The notes under the pieces were generated by a model. It had not been told where the DNA came from. It did no database searches and worked only from the letters and a program-made list of their open reading frames with translations. The position numbers and the translations under genes were made by a program. This document shows, piece by piece, positions 1 through 13,400 of a stretch of 64,000 nt of DNA; within the stretch, counting starts at the first letter, position 1; each line of letters begins with the position of its first letter. Origin of the DNA: Nepenthes gracilis (Eukaryota; Streptophyta; Magnoliopsida; Caryophyllales; Nepenthaceae); the NCBI GenBank assembly GCA_033239525.1, contig BSYO01000022.1, positions 11,418,923 through 11,482,922 on the forward strand, given 5' to 3'.

Positions 1-3000
1 TGAAAAAAAAAGAAAAAATAATAGTAAATCAAATACTCAATAAATAACTCTGACCAATATAAAAAATAACAAACTATTAAGTTATCTAGAGAATTCATTT
101 GTCAAATAATAAGCTTCAATAATATGTAATATATAAAAATAAATGCTCATCTCTAAATAATCAATAAATGATATCATCAATGAAATAACTTAACAATAGT
201 ATAAATAATTATTAATATAATATCAACTGAATAATGATATCCCAAAAGACATCTATGGGGTCCTACAAATACAATCAAAGTATTGAGGTTTTAAAGTATT
301 CGTGATACAAAAATTCTTTCCTTAATTTTTGAAAAATTTAATTCAACATGATAATCATATATGATATCAAATTTTCTATGAATCTTATTTTATTTTTATG
401 ACTAAAGGCCATATATTTACGCTCCAAATAATTTGAGAATTACCATGATGTTATTCGACATCCAATGTATACTTATTATCCTTACGATCCTTCCAGGATT
501 TTGTACCGTAGTATATTCATACCACCTAAGATACATCTCTCCAATAATATCTAGAATATCATTTTATATGATAGCCATAGGTATATAAGTATCCAATCTA
601 AAAAAATAAATCAACTTCAACCACTTAATATAAAATCAGTATTAAAAAAAAATATACTACGTTAAGGTACCGTGACTTTTCATTTGACTAAATACCCGAG
701 TGTTTTCATATGCACTCATCTATTTAGTCATGAATATCTAATTATTCCTTACGATCATCTTATACAAAGTCTACAAAATCTTCTATTAATCAAATCTATC
801 TTAGTATACTCTATCTTATTTTACCTTAAATCAATTAAATCAAGTAAGAAATTACTACCAAACAAATAATTTTCCTACCTTAACCTTAGCACATGGTTAT
901 TAAGGAAAAACCTTTAACTTTCTTTTATTATTTCATAATTTTTCAAGCCAAATTACGAAATTCCATAAGATTGTTGCTCAATTCATCTTATAGCCATACT
1001 TCACAAGTATTTAATCTTTTATTTTATTCCAAAGTGCATGTGTACATGCCATGACATCCTTCATCAATTTTTATCGCTTTTAGCAACTGAATTAACATGC
1101 ATTATAAAAGCAATATGGAAATAATCTAACATAAAAAGCTTACTAAAATTTTAATATACACTTGAAGGGTAACTTAGTAGGCTCACGGCCTGTATGAAAG
1201 AGTATTTCAACATTATTTTCTTTCCTCTTCTATTATTAACTTTTGAATAAATATAATTTATAGAATCATATGTCCAAAATTTTATTCTATCTCTAACAAA
1301 TCTAGCCACTGTGGTCTTCTAAGATGCCATTTCTTTACCATTTTAATCATACATCAAAAGATCATTATAAAGAGCTATAATACTTTTTCAAATTTTAGGC
1401 TGTAATTTCTAAGTCCAATAATCATGTTATTAGAACCAAATCAGGTATTGCATTTCAAAGTTTAGAATATTATTTCTTAATCAACATTTTTAAATTCTTC
1501 TCCAAATTATAGTTCATTCCTCGAAAACACTTTTTTATGACCACAGCATACATGATTATTAATCACGGACTTCAATAGAGAAATTAATAATTTCTTATTT
1601 GAAGATTTAGATAAGAGTATAGGAAGTTATGAAATTACACACTTCAAAATTACACACTTCTCCTTTTCCTTAGATGCAGGGCTGCTTTCAACTTTTTGAA
1701 AATCAAGAAAATTAAGGAAAGAAATTTAGGCTATCAAGGATCTAATTTATAAAGAGAGGGAGTTTATTTCTAGATAGTCTTTTCCTACCCTAACACATAG
1801 GATTACATGTTGATTTTTCTTTGTTACTTATCAGTTGAACCACGGTTTGTTAGTAGCCTTTAACCGCCTTATCCTTTGGCTAACATTGATATAGCTAACC
1901 ACCTAACTAGTGGCTGTAATTATCTTAGATTTGATTAGCCTCTATATGTCACAATCTCTTTATACTTGGCCACCTACCTACAAGTCAACCAATATCTTTC
2001 TAAAAATTAAGATTTCTAGTAGTTAACTCCTTTATCTCTTATCTCTGAATATTTTACTTGATTTAAGAAATATTATAATCCATATTTTTTCATCAACAAC
2101 TAATAACTTCCCATTTCTATCCAAGTGTTAGTGCCTCCCAACTTAGCTGGGGAGTTCATAATATTTTGGACATTAAATATCTGTACTAACCACTCAACCA
2201 CATCCCTAGTTTTGCTCACCAACAATTTGGGATGCCTAGCTTGATTTTGTTAGGTTCTTCCTACAATTTCTCAAGAATAGGAAAGATGGATCATGTCCTC
2301 CTTATTTGTAACAACTAACTCATAAATTTTAACTAGCCCTTAATCTAGTTTGTTTATATAAATTTTGACTTCAATAAAATTGTCCTCAATCCACGGCTGG
2401 TACCACTTCTATATGATTTTTAACAATTTGATCTTAATCCCCAAAAATCATAGCCAACAACCTTCTAAAATGGAGTTCAAACGGTTCGGTCAACATGGTC
2501 TGATTAGATGTAGTTAAGCCATTCCATTTCCATGTCACAACCCTTCTAAAATATAGTTAATTTACTAACTATTCTTGTTACCATAATCCATGACCCCAAA
2601 TATCACTAACTATTTACATAATCACCTTAATTTCAACCACCACACATTACCATAAGACCACCTAACCTACTCCTATTTTTCTTCACACAAGTTTTACCTC
2701 TATGATAGATTTTGACTTCTTTTGCCAACAATTTAGCTAACATATAAGCATTTTGTCTACTATATAGGGATGGTTAGGGATCTATGTTTCTAGAAAAAAT
2801 CCTCCATTAAATTTTTACAATATTATCTCTTCACAATATTAACCATTTTAAAATGTAGGTAATTAATTAAGATTTTTTTAAAATTTAGGAGATAATCCTT
2901 GTTGATAATAAGGTTCAAAGGAAGAATATCTATCCTAATTTGGCATGTAATGGATCAGCCCCTCTATGATAGTGCATTTAAGACCAAATGTTTTTAGTCA

Positions 3001-3102
3001 TTTAAGGCTTGGATATAGAAATTAATTAAATTATCCAATTAAAAATATTTATAATTTTATTTATACAAGAAAAATACTATCGGTAACATCTAGAATATTA
3101 CA
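1..3102 (-). mobile_element. 3' LTR (truncated by window edge) of a Tekay-like chromovirus
   Basis: This block is a diverged direct repeat of about 11170-14628. Shared landmarks include the ATAATAAGCT and AATAAATGAT words near its left part and the TTAATTAAATTAT block near 3020. Read on the minus strand it starts TGTAATATTCTAG at 3102, a usual chromovirus LTR start. A polypurine tract lies directly outside it (3103-3121), so this is the 3' LTR of a minus-strand element. The other LTR end lies beyond the left edge. It holds no gene; the short ORF at 672-869 is chance. The two LTRs are clearly diverged by eye, so the insertion is old. Confidence 0.7.
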
Positions 3103-3121
3103 ACCTATCTCCCTAAAAGAA
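3103..3121 (-). other. Polypurine tract next to the 3' LTR
   Basis: On the minus strand the sequence TTTCTTTTAGGGAGATAGG directly precedes the LTR start. It closely resembles the plant chromovirus arrangement in which the end of pol (a 'FEDE' tail) runs into a purine-rich tract and then TGTAAC. It primes plus-strand DNA synthesis in an active element and here fixes the orientation. Confidence 0.65.
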
Positions 3122-4466
3122 ATTTTCATCCTCAAAAACTAACCACAATCCTCAAAGAGTTTGAGGTACTCTCTCTCATATCGATCTTCTTTTCCCATGT
3201 TGTATCCCCTGCATATTGATGATTTCATATGATTTTGATAGATGGTACTACCTTAGAACATCGGATCTTGTCTTGTCGTTTAGCAATCTGCACACACTCC
3301 TCAGAGTAGGTCAAGTCTCCATGATGTAATTCTAATAGAATTTTAATACATAAATTCATATCTCACACCTTGGACATTAGAAATCCAACCTATATAAACT
3401 CATTGGTATATAATTACTTTAAGCTACAAAATGGTTATACAACCTTCATCGTCAATATCGACCTTTAAAACCTAAATAGTATGACGGCCTAAGTTTGACT
3501 TCAACACCTAACTATAATTTCTTACATAGAATGATCTTGCTTTTGGCTTATTATTGACCATAGTTTGAAGTTCCTTTCTAACTTTAGATAATCTACCTTC
3601 AACCATGAATAAATCAATTATCGAGATCCAAAGCCTATCCATCGTGATTAATTAGTCCCCCAAATATTTTTCTTTAGTCACAGCAGAGAGTCCTGTGAGA
3701 TAAACTCCTCATCAATATTTCTCTCCCTAAGGTCTCTTACCGCAGCATCCCAAAATGAAATAGGAACCCTAGTATGCTCTTGACTCTCTCATAGGACTTA
3801 GCTCAAGGCTGAATTAATAAGTCGTGCTCAATCTTCGCAAGTACTAGATCCTTTATATTGTCCTCTGTGATCTTTCCCACGATCTCAAATATAACTTGTA
3901 ATATAATGAATCCTCAGCAATGGCCATAGAGTTATTGAATTCGACAATTTTTCACTTCTTCAAGGATAGTGTAATCCCACATTATCAATAAACCGATTAA
4001 TGCTTACTCCTTTGAATATCGTTATCATGGCCTTATATTATATAACATAAGTCCTTTAGAATGAAAAATAATAATTCTCACAATCAAGGAAATGTACTAC
4101 CTAAAATGATACTTTGAACCTATTATTCAAAAAATTATAACAATTTCTATAACTTTTCAATAATTCGATCCTATCATCTTCTATACTCTAAAAATCCAAT
4201 GCTACATGGACCTTAATAGTTTTGAATCACTACAATGATAATATTCAAAAAATTGTTAAAATTGATATATTCCATTTAAATTCCTTTGAAAATAAAAACC
4301 ACCAATTATGGATTATCCTTCTTAACTTATAATGATGCCAAGTTTCTCAGCCAATCACAATCACTACTAAATTTAGGTTACGAGTCAGCCTCTTTAGTCT
4401 ACTAGCCTTAGTTTTTTAGAGTCATAAAATACTTTCCTCCAAAGATGGTAACAAGCATATAAATAA
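3122..4466 (-). pseudogene. Degraded pol 3' region (RNase H tail, integrase, chromodomain end)
   Basis: Minus-strand translation in broken frames gives recognisable pieces only at the ends. Near 3140-3215 it reads like the chromodomain end of Tekay-type integrases: 'DTTWEKKIDMRE', then, after a frame change, 'REYLKLFED'. Near 4440 a 'YLYGGKY' piece resembles the RNase H 'YLYGEK' motif, which is where pol would resume after the inserted LTR at 4467-9206. The middle has many stops and no confident motif. This is an old dead copy and I propose no host function. Confidence 0.5.
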
Positions 4467-6573
4467 TGTCACGTCCTAATATCAAACCAAAATAATAAAT
4501 AGCGACATCATTTCATTAACAAATTAATAAACCCAAATAATGATAGACATAAATTACAAATAAGTATCATAAATGACTTAAAATAAAAGAAATAATCTAA
4601 CCATAAGATCAAAAATGTTACATCATTAGGTGGCTAGAATATAGACCATATTACACCGTTAACATATGCATAAGGAATTATATCTATACCAAAATCAGAG
4701 TAACCGAATAACCATATAATAAAATCGAAACCCAACTACGTTATTCATAAGAATATAGCAATAACTATTTGGTTACAGAACCAATTAACTGAAATTAAAG
4801 TAACTCGTCCTGCGACTATTGTTTGAAACAAAACACAACATCCGATACATTCTAAATCCTAATATAATTTTTCCTCAAACCAACTCTTTAACCATAATCC
4901 TCATCTGTAAGTGTTGAGCCCGCTATTTTGAAGAAGATTAACAAAAAATAAAAATAAGAATGAGTTGAAAGTTCAGATAGGCATGAAATTACATAATCAA
5001 ACATACAATATACATTAAAAGTGTTGAAATAAACAATAGATCAAATTTAAACGCAATGGCATGAATTTTCATAATGATTATGCATAATTTTAAATTTTTC
5101 TTTTCGATTCTTCATCAAAACGTGCTATACAAATCATATTCAAATATACTAATTCTCATGGATCAAGAATCAGCAGGGTCTTTCGACTAAGGAGTGTATA
5201 ATCAAAATCTGAATTATATTTATTTTTACATAATTAAAGGTCATATACTACTATTTAATACCTATAGTAGGCTGTCATATATATGACCCTATAAATAGGA
5301 TCGAGCATCACTTTTACCGGAGAATGATATATTCGAATTTCGATTACTTCTATAATGTACTAATACATGACACAATATATCAACTCTAATTTTTTTTTTA
5401 TAATGGTTTGATATATAAATAAATGAAAACTCTACACAATTACAAGTTATTTTGTATTTTCTTATTTTTTAAAAAATATTTCTAATTCTTTAACAAATTA
5501 TATAATTTCCTTCATAAAACTTTCAAATAATCATTATGCAGTAAATAAAAATTCTAAATAAATTTAAATATGCAAAATTTGGAACATACAAAGCTACATT
5601 ATGAAATATTTCAAACATGAGAAACAATTTATGACAAGAATTATAAAGAAAATCAATAATCTTATGATTTTCATATTTTCTTTCAATTGTCAAGTATGTA
5701 GTGGCAAATTGATAAAATTTTAAAATATGTAAAATATATACTTAGTGATTTTATACATGCAAAAATGCTACGTATGAATTTAAATCATACAAGCACCATT
5801 CAATTATGATTTCAGCACATGCATAGGTGAAAATACAGTGAAATAAGTTGACAATACAATGTATATAAACTAAAAATATGAACTTTATAAAAATTACAAA
5901 GAATTAAAATAGAAATTCATACATGTGAAATATAAACAATCTAATTACGAAATTATGATATATATAATTATTTAAAATAATAAATATTCCAAGAAGTGAA
6001 AAGAATTCAGTAACAAAGAAAAGAACGCATATGATGCACTTGCATTAACTTTAATCTTACCAAAATCTTACTTTGATTCATTTTAGTTGACATTTCTAGC
6101 TTTTTTCTCTCTTTCTCTTTCTTCTTCTCTTCTTTTTCTCTTTCCACTCAAAATCTAGAAGAAATTGACTAAAAATCAGTTGGACATGACTTATATAGTA
6201 GATTGGTATATGTGTGTTCGTTAGGTGCATATCGAGTGTAGCGATTAAATATTGTAATGCATGACCGTCATATTAGGCGCGTGCCAAGCATTAATATTCT
6301 GTCATAGTGCACTCAAGCGTCTCTCGAACGTGCATCAAGTGCGAGCAATCTATAAAATGCGCTTGGACTCTGATTAGACATCTATCAGTCGTAAACGTTT
6401 TATATAAAATACACATGTGCGTGCATCGTGTGTCGGTCAAGCGTCATTCAACTTGAAGTGATCCGATCCAATGTTGACTTTGACCTAATTTCTTCATTTG
6501 ACCTTAATTTTATTTGTCTTGACTTAATTAATCATAATAAAATTTAAATTTCAAAACTCATTCTTTACAAATA

Positions 6574-6578
6574 ATCCT
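6574..6578. repeat. Left target-site duplication ATCCT
   Basis: Five bases directly before TGTAATATCCCGG, repeated exactly at 9170-9174 after GTGACA. Five bases is the duplication length made by Ty3/gypsy integrases. Confidence 0.8.
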
Positions 6579-6763
6579 TGTAATATCCCGGATTTTATAT
6601 GGACCAATTTAATATCAATTGTGATTTTGGGTATTTTGGGCGTGGCAAAAATTTAGATATTATGAGATTTGAATTGACATTTGGATCGGTTGGGTTGGCG
6701 CCCGGGGTGCGCACGTGTGGCCCGAATATCGATTTGGATTTTGGAATAAAATGAAATTAAAAT

Positions 6764-6796
<33 letters not shown>

Positions 6797-9169
6797 AATG
6801 AAAAAAAAAAAAGGGGATGAAGAAGATAAGGATTGGAAAATATATTAAAAAAAAAAAGGAGATAAGATTGGAAGAGGGGATCGGGGAGAGAGAATGGAGG
6901 TGAGAGAGGGAGCTAGGGTTTCGGGTTCGCAGCGGAGGAGGAAGAAGAGAGGAGGGAGGCGGCCGGCGACGTGCGGCGAGGACGGCACGGTGCCGGTGGT
7001 GGTCGGCGGCGGCCTGTGGTGATCATCGGCGAGTGCGGTGTGGGTTGCGCGGTGGTGGAGCGACGGGATGTCGCGCGGGGAGTATCAGCAGCCGCGTAAC
7101 GGCGCCGGTGTCGGTTGGGTGGTACCTGGGAGGCCGGCGACGGCCGTTCACAGTGGTGGCTAGTTGGTGTGACGTCGTTGTCGAGCAGCGGCAGATGGCG
7201 AGAGAAACCGTGTAGTGAGAGGGAGAGAACGGCGCTCGGAGAGGTGGATGGGGCGGCGGCGTCGGCGGTGACCAATGGTGGTTCGCCGGTGATCGAGCAG
7301 TGGCCGTGGGTGGCCGGTGTGTGCTGGCTGCACAGTGTGAGGGCAAGCCTTAGTTCACGGGCAACGGACGGAGAGAGGAGAGGAGTGCGCAGAGGCGGGG
7401 CAGCGCTCACGGAGGAGAGAGAAAGGGTGCCATTCGGGCGCCGGGACATCCTTTCTTCGAGATCCGCAAAGGATGAAGTTCGACAAGTATCCGTAAACCC
7501 ACTCTTTGGTCTAATTTAATATCCGAAATATTTTAGATCTTTTGTTTGGAATTTTTACTAACATGCATAAAATTTTATCATTCGATTTACTTAATTTGGA
7601 TATGCATGTGTAGTTTATTGGCTAAATTGGATGTTTTAGATATGGGTTTTGATTTTAGAAATTTATTGTAATTTTTGAAAGAAAAAATTTATTGGACTCG
7701 ATGTATATTTATATCGGTATGTGTAACTAAAATATACACGAAATTTGCAATGGTGTGTATTTTCACATGCACGTGCGGAGTTGTGGTCACTACATTTGGA
7801 TTTGGATTATTGGATTCTGGCTAGCTCCCGACGGGGAGATTATTTTGTTATTTGGAAATCCCTTTCCGCCGGCAGGAAAGGCTTGGAGTAGTGACCCTTC
7901 CCATTTGGACAATTTGACTTGACCTTAGAATATATTCGAACGTCCTATTATATCTGACAAACTTGAGGAATGCACCCAAAGTCGCGGGTGGCAAAATATA
8001 GTGAGCAACCCTATCTATGGGTACACAGTACAAGGATTTTGGCCTAAGGTTACCGGGATTATGTGTAACCCTTCATCAAGTTAGTCTTTAAATAATGAGA
8101 ACCCAGATTTGGTGCATAATTTGTATTTTTGCATTGATTGGAATTGGACTTTGATTTGGATATGGATTTTTGGACTTGGATTGAGTTTCGCTGATTTTGC
8201 CTATAATTGGGTTTGGTATGTCTCGTACAAATGATTTTGATTATATGTTTTGATTCGGACCTTTGGAATATTCATCGTGGTGTTGCTTCAATCTCTGCGC
8301 ACGCTATTGGATCATCCGGCTATCGAATTTTGCCTCAGATCACAAGCTGATCGGGCATTGGATTTGGACTTGGATTTGGACTTGGACCCGGATTTGGATT
8401 TGGACTCGGATCGACATCGATTTTGAAATTGGTTCGGATCACCTCTGTTTTGGTTATATATATATGTTTATATATATATATATACACATCCCGACGAGGA
8501 CTATTTTGGAAATTTGGACATTTGTTTGGATTTGGACATTTGATTTTAGTACGAGACTGCCATTGGATTTTAAAATTTGGATCTTGAATTTTGGTTGGAA
8601 TTGTCTTATCGGCGATTTGGATTTATTTTGAAATTTGATTGGATTTTCATCCATTTGACATTCCCTCTGCTTTATTGGGCTCCTTTTGATTAAATATGAT
8701 ACTTGCTTGGCATTAGGCTCATTTTTCTGTTTTGTCCCTTCGAGTAGAAGATTCGGATGCGAGACTGAGTCTGGACTTGATCGGTCAGATATTCATCCGA
8801 TTTGGTGAGTTTCAGTTTTATTATGGTTCATATTGATATTTGATGTATTTGGATTATGGGATTGGCCGGATATAGGCTTATTGTTATATGATGGAAATAG
8901 TTGAATATTTTGTTATGTTTGATTATGATTTTTTTTGGGTCGGATTATTACCTCCCTTACGACGATCGTAGAGCAGGTCGTATTTATTTTGCTCGGACGG
9001 TTGTTCGATGAGATCCTATGAGGATTTTAATTTTGTTGAGTGTATATTTTGATTTGTCACACCCGAATTTTGGGACATAGTATTATTTGTTTAAAATTAT
9101 TTGGGATTATAGATTTTAAAAATTATAGTTAATTATTTAAATTGACCTATTTGGTTTGGGTTCGTGACA
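6579..9169 (+). mobile_element. Solo LTR 'C' with intact 5-bp target duplication
   Basis: It begins TGTAATATCCCGG at 6579 and ends GGGTTCGTGACA at 9169 (2591 bp, TG...CA). It is flanked by a perfect ATCCT duplication (6574-6578 and 9170-9174). There is no internal domain, as expected after recombination between two LTRs. Inside are a TA microsatellite (about 6765-6797), a CpG-rich stretch (about 6880-7480), GGATTTGGACTT-like short tandem repeats (about 8150-8640) and a CCTTACGACGATCGTAGAGC block near 8953. ORFs in the CpG-rich part on both strands have no recognisable domain and look like composition effects. Confidence 0.85.
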
Positions 9170-9206
9170 ATCCTTAAGTCAAAGTGTTAACTTTTTTGAC
9201 CTCACA

Positions 9207-10385
9207 ATAATAACTATTAGGACCTATGAAACTTTAATCCTGAGTTTATGTCGTGGTCTATCAACAATTATTTCAACCCTGGGATGAATTCACTGGCGCA
9301 CCTGATCCCTACAGAATTATAAAAATCAATGTTGTGGCAGTCTATACTACAACACCCAGAAGGTCTGCTCACAAGGGTAAGGCCAAAGAAATTTGACATC
9401 CCTTTATATTAACTTGGTCATCAGCATGGTGATACTGAAAAATCCCTTTACAACCCTCTTATAATATCCAACTAAGCTGAAAATATACTCTTCACCTCAG
9501 TTAGAATGGTTGGTCAAGTCCAATCCGTTACAATCTCAATTCTATATTGTGCAAAAGCACTCTATCTCTAAAATTGACATGGCTAAAAAATGTGATTTCT
9601 TTTAGTCACAACTCACGCTTCTTAAACTTAACATACAAACGGTCAGCATGTAATCTCTGATGCACAATCCTTAAGTGCCTCATACTTCACAGCATTCTTG
9701 AAGTTGATCGGCCCTATGTATTATCAATAAAATAACAACAAAACCATCCAAGCAAAAAGGTCTAAATGCCATATCATTATGTTCATATTTAGAGAGAAAA
9801 GCCATCGTCTGGTCGTCGCTCTTCTTAATTATTAGCAAGTGATAACTTGATTGTAGGTGAGCCTTAGAAAACACATTAACCCCTCATAGGTGGTTGAAAA
9901 GGTCATCAATCCTCCATCTGCTGCTCGTTCAGTGTTATTGAACAAACGGAAGCCAGGAAGCCTTTGTATCTCCTCCGAATATACATCTAGGAACCCTAGA
10001 TGTCCTTGCTCTTTCACTCCTTTAGCTCTGCCGTAGTAATGAAGACCATGAATCCTTTGCAACTGCTCCGTAATGTCGCAAGCATGCTTTGCTAATACTA
10101 TTGAAATTGCAATCTTGCTACTATCTACCTTGAACTTGAGGAGTGGAATATTAAGAATAATGAACTTCACAATTTTCATGGCAATTGGTCCACCACGAGC
10201 TTTGTCTTCTACTCAGGGAAAATCTTAGTAGATTTTTTAGAAACGCATTTGTAAGTCTTGCATAGTGGCATCATCTTTGAATCACTCCATGCTTAATGCC
10301 ATTGTTGATTCAATCATCATGAAGTCCTACAACCTACTATACACAAGGTGGCATGAACAATTGGGGTCGCGATGACTCCCAATCC
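9207..10385 (-). pseudogene. Ty3/gypsy reverse-transcriptase remnant
   Basis: Minus-strand pieces in shifting frames match chromovirus pol in order. A 'RIDDLFNHL' piece near 9905 leads to 'VFSKAHLQSSYHLLIIKKSD' (RT palm, normally VFSKIDLRSGYHQ). Then come 'HLRIVHQRLHADRLYVKFKK' near 9630 and 'VGYYKRVVKGF' near 9450 (RT thumb and RNase H connection). Several in-frame stops and frameshifts interrupt it, and the YxDD region is not intact. It sits close to the degenerate primer-binding site at 10397, so gag and protease have been deleted. Confidence 0.75.
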
Positions 10386-10396
10386 TTGAAAACTTG

Positions 10397-10408
10397 AACT
10401 CTATAACA
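10397..10408 (-). other. Degenerate primer-binding site (tRNA-iMet type)
   Basis: On the minus strand TGTTATAGAGTT resembles the common plant site TGGTATCAGAGC with one gap and a few changes. It lies where a primer-binding site is expected, between the 5' LTR and the internal region. This is weak on its own; the position gives it weight. Confidence 0.35.
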
Positions 10409-10410
10409 CT

Positions 10411-13400
10411 AAAGATGATAAACCACTACCAAACTAAAACAACCAACCCTCATCCTATAACTAGGGTCACCTTAAGCACTATCATCTTCAAAATGATGAG
10501 GCTAACTAGAAGGTAATTTTCCGCTATCCATACTATACCACTTAAGGCACCTTATATCTATCAAAATATGTCTATCGTACAATATATATAACATAGGAAC
10601 CCCAAATCAAACTCTAAGTCCCAAAAAATAAAGCACCACAACTCGACTTAAAATAACAAAGATATCATAAGTCCCAAAACATTTAGATTTCAATCTCAAC
10701 TGAGAAATATTAGAAACAAATATAAAAAATGCTAGAAATAAATCTAAGTACTTAAATCTCATTGAATTGCCTAATATTTTTAAATATCAAGTAATTTCTA
10801 AAATTCTTAAATGTTTTCAAAAAAATCTTATTTCTCTAATGCCATAAAATTATGATGACTTGGACCCAAGCTAAAACCATCGCCCAAATCCGACCATACA
10901 AAAAATTCATAAGTTTCAAATTCTCATAACATGTCCATAAATAATAAAATATAGCTACCATAATCTAAATATCCTCATACATAAATATAATCGAGGAAAA
11001 CATAGCTCCAAAATCTCAACAAAATAAAATAAAATATCAGAATGTATATCTGGAATATAAAGTATAATAAACACTCTTTCTAGCTAGGCTTTATAATTTC
11101 TATCGCTCTTAACTTTATCAAACTCTAGAGTTACGTTCCTCTAATCCTACTATTATAGAAGAAAGAAATAGTAAGAATGAACCAAATATCTAACAAATAA
11201 TTCTAATAAATGTCAAAAACATCAAAAATATCAAATTATCCATGGAACTCATCTGTCAAATAATAAGCTCTAACAGTATATAATCTATAAAAATAAATAA
11301 TCATTCCTGAATAATTAATAAATGATGTCATTAATAAAGTAACTCAATAATAGTATAATAATTAATAATACAATGTCAATTAAACAATGATATTCCAAAG
11401 TACATCTATAGGGTCCCGCAAACGTAATCAAAGTATCAATGTCTCAAAATGTCTGTAATATCAAGATTATTTCCTTAATTTTTGATAAATCTAACTCACA
11501 ATGAGGTCATAATTATATAAGATTTTAACTCACTATAAATCTTATTTTGCGATTATGATAAAATATTGTGTATTTATATCCCAAATATTTAGTAAATATC
11601 ATGAGATTATTTAGTATCCCTAGTATCTTCACTACCTTTATAGTTCTCCCAGATATTGTACCTGTACCATGGCTATACCACCTATGATATCTCTCACAAA
11701 TGATATCTTGGATATCATTTTATATTATAGCCATAAATCTATAAGTATTACACATTAAAAATAAATCGACCCCAACCGCTAAATATAGAATCGATATTGA
11801 AAAAAGTCAACTATACAAAGGTACGGTAATATTTATTCGACTAAATACCTTAGTGTTCAATATACTTATTTACTTAACCATTTTTATATATTCATCTACT
11901 TAACCATAGAGTAATAAGAATAACCTCATGTGAATTGAAAGAAATGTAAAATGAATAATGAATATCAAGAATTAGCATGAACACCTAAGAATTCTACACG
12001 TTCAACTTATACTAAGATCACAAGGTCCTCTGTTCATCAAATCTGCCTTATATCTTCCATTCCACTTATTCTTAAATCAATTAAATCAAGTAAAAACTAC
12101 TACCAAGCTAATAATTTCACTACTTTAACCATTAGCATATGACTATTAAGGAAAAATCCCTAACTTTCTTTTCTTACTTCATAATTTTTCAAACCAGACT
12201 ATGAAATTTTATTACTTTTTTTTTCAATTCATCTCGTAGCCATAATTAACAAATATTAAACCTTTATCTCACTCCAAAGAGCACATGTACATGACATAAC
12301 ATCCTTCATCAATTTTTATCTTTTCTAGCAAATTATTTAACATGCATCATAAAAGTAAAATGAAAATAACCTAAGATACCAAGCTTACCATAATTTAAAC
12401 ATACATTTGAATGGCAAATTATTAGACTCATGGTCTGATAACATCCTTCATCAATTTTTATCTTTTCTAGCAAATTATTTAACATGCATCATAAAAGTAA
12501 AATGAAAATAACCTAAGATACCAAGCTTACCATAATTTAAACATACATTTGAATGGCAAATTATTAGACTCATGGTCTGCATGAAAAGAGTATGTTAACA
12601 TCATTTTCTTCCCTATTCTATTATTAATTTTTGTATAAGTGTGATTTATAGAATTATATATTCAAATCTTCATTCTATCTCTAACAAATCCGACTTCTAT
12701 GATATTCTAATATACCATTTCTTTACCAATTTAATCATTCATCAAAGGACCATTATAAAGTACTATAATACTTCTTTTGACCTTTCCAAATTTTAGACTA
12801 CAATTTCTAAGTCTTACAACCATTCTACTAGAACCAAATCAAGGCATTGTATTTTAAGGTTTAGGACAACACTTCTTAACCAATATTTTTAAATTCTCCT
12901 TCCAAATTATAGTCGATCCCTTGAAAATACTTCTCTATAACAGTGCCATAAATGATTTATACACAATTATTAATCATGAATTTTAATGGAGAAATCAATA
13001 ATTTCATGCTAGAAAATTTAAACTAGAAAATAGAAGGTCACAATATTAATTGTCTCAAAGTTAAATGCTCATTTCTTTCCTCTTTTCTTCCTTTCTTCCA
13101 TGTCTCCTTTCCCTTGGGTGCACGGCTGCTTTCACACTTTTGGAAATCAAGAAAATTAAGGAAAGAAAGTTAGGTTATCAAGGGTCTAATTTATAGAAGG
13201 AGGAGGCTTGGTTCTAGATAATTTTTTCTCCCCTAACACTTAAGATTGCATATTGATTTTTATCCATTACTTTGTCAGTCAAACCACCCTTTGTTAGCAT
13301 CATTTAACCACCTTATCCTTTGACTAACATTGATGTAACTAATCACCTTACTACTGGTTGTAATTATTTTGGATTTGACTAACCTCTTTGGATAAAAAAT

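Larger units (their letters stand above)
4467..9206 (-). mobile_element. Solo LTR 'A', nested in the chromovirus pol and itself interrupted
   Basis: The left end reads TGTCACGTCCTAATATC on the plus strand, i.e. a minus-strand LTR ending in GGACGTGACA. The right end is placed at the CTCACA near 9206. Pol motifs lie on both sides, so it inserted into pol. Without the solo LTR inside it (6579-9169) it is about 2.15 kb. A diverged copy in the same orientation occupies about 20725-27603: 4467-4930 matches about 20750-21150, and 4930-6560 matches about 25910-27540. The target duplication is not clean (AATAA against ATAAT), so the right border is approximate. Confidence 0.55.

Noticed and set aside
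6913..7519. Overlapping ORFs on both strands (up to 178 residues) in a CpG-rich stretch
   Set aside because: Pro/Ser/Arg-rich on one strand and Gly/Trp/Arg-rich on the other, no domain, inside a solo LTR with clean borders. The GC content explains the open frames.
8263..8654. Trp/Ile-rich ORF and its opposite-strand partner
   Set aside because: Produced by the TTGGATTTGGACT short tandem repeats.
9832..10179. 115-residue minus-strand ORF as a host gene
   Set aside because: The neighbouring frames carry the RT motifs; this frame is largely out of register with the gypsy pol.
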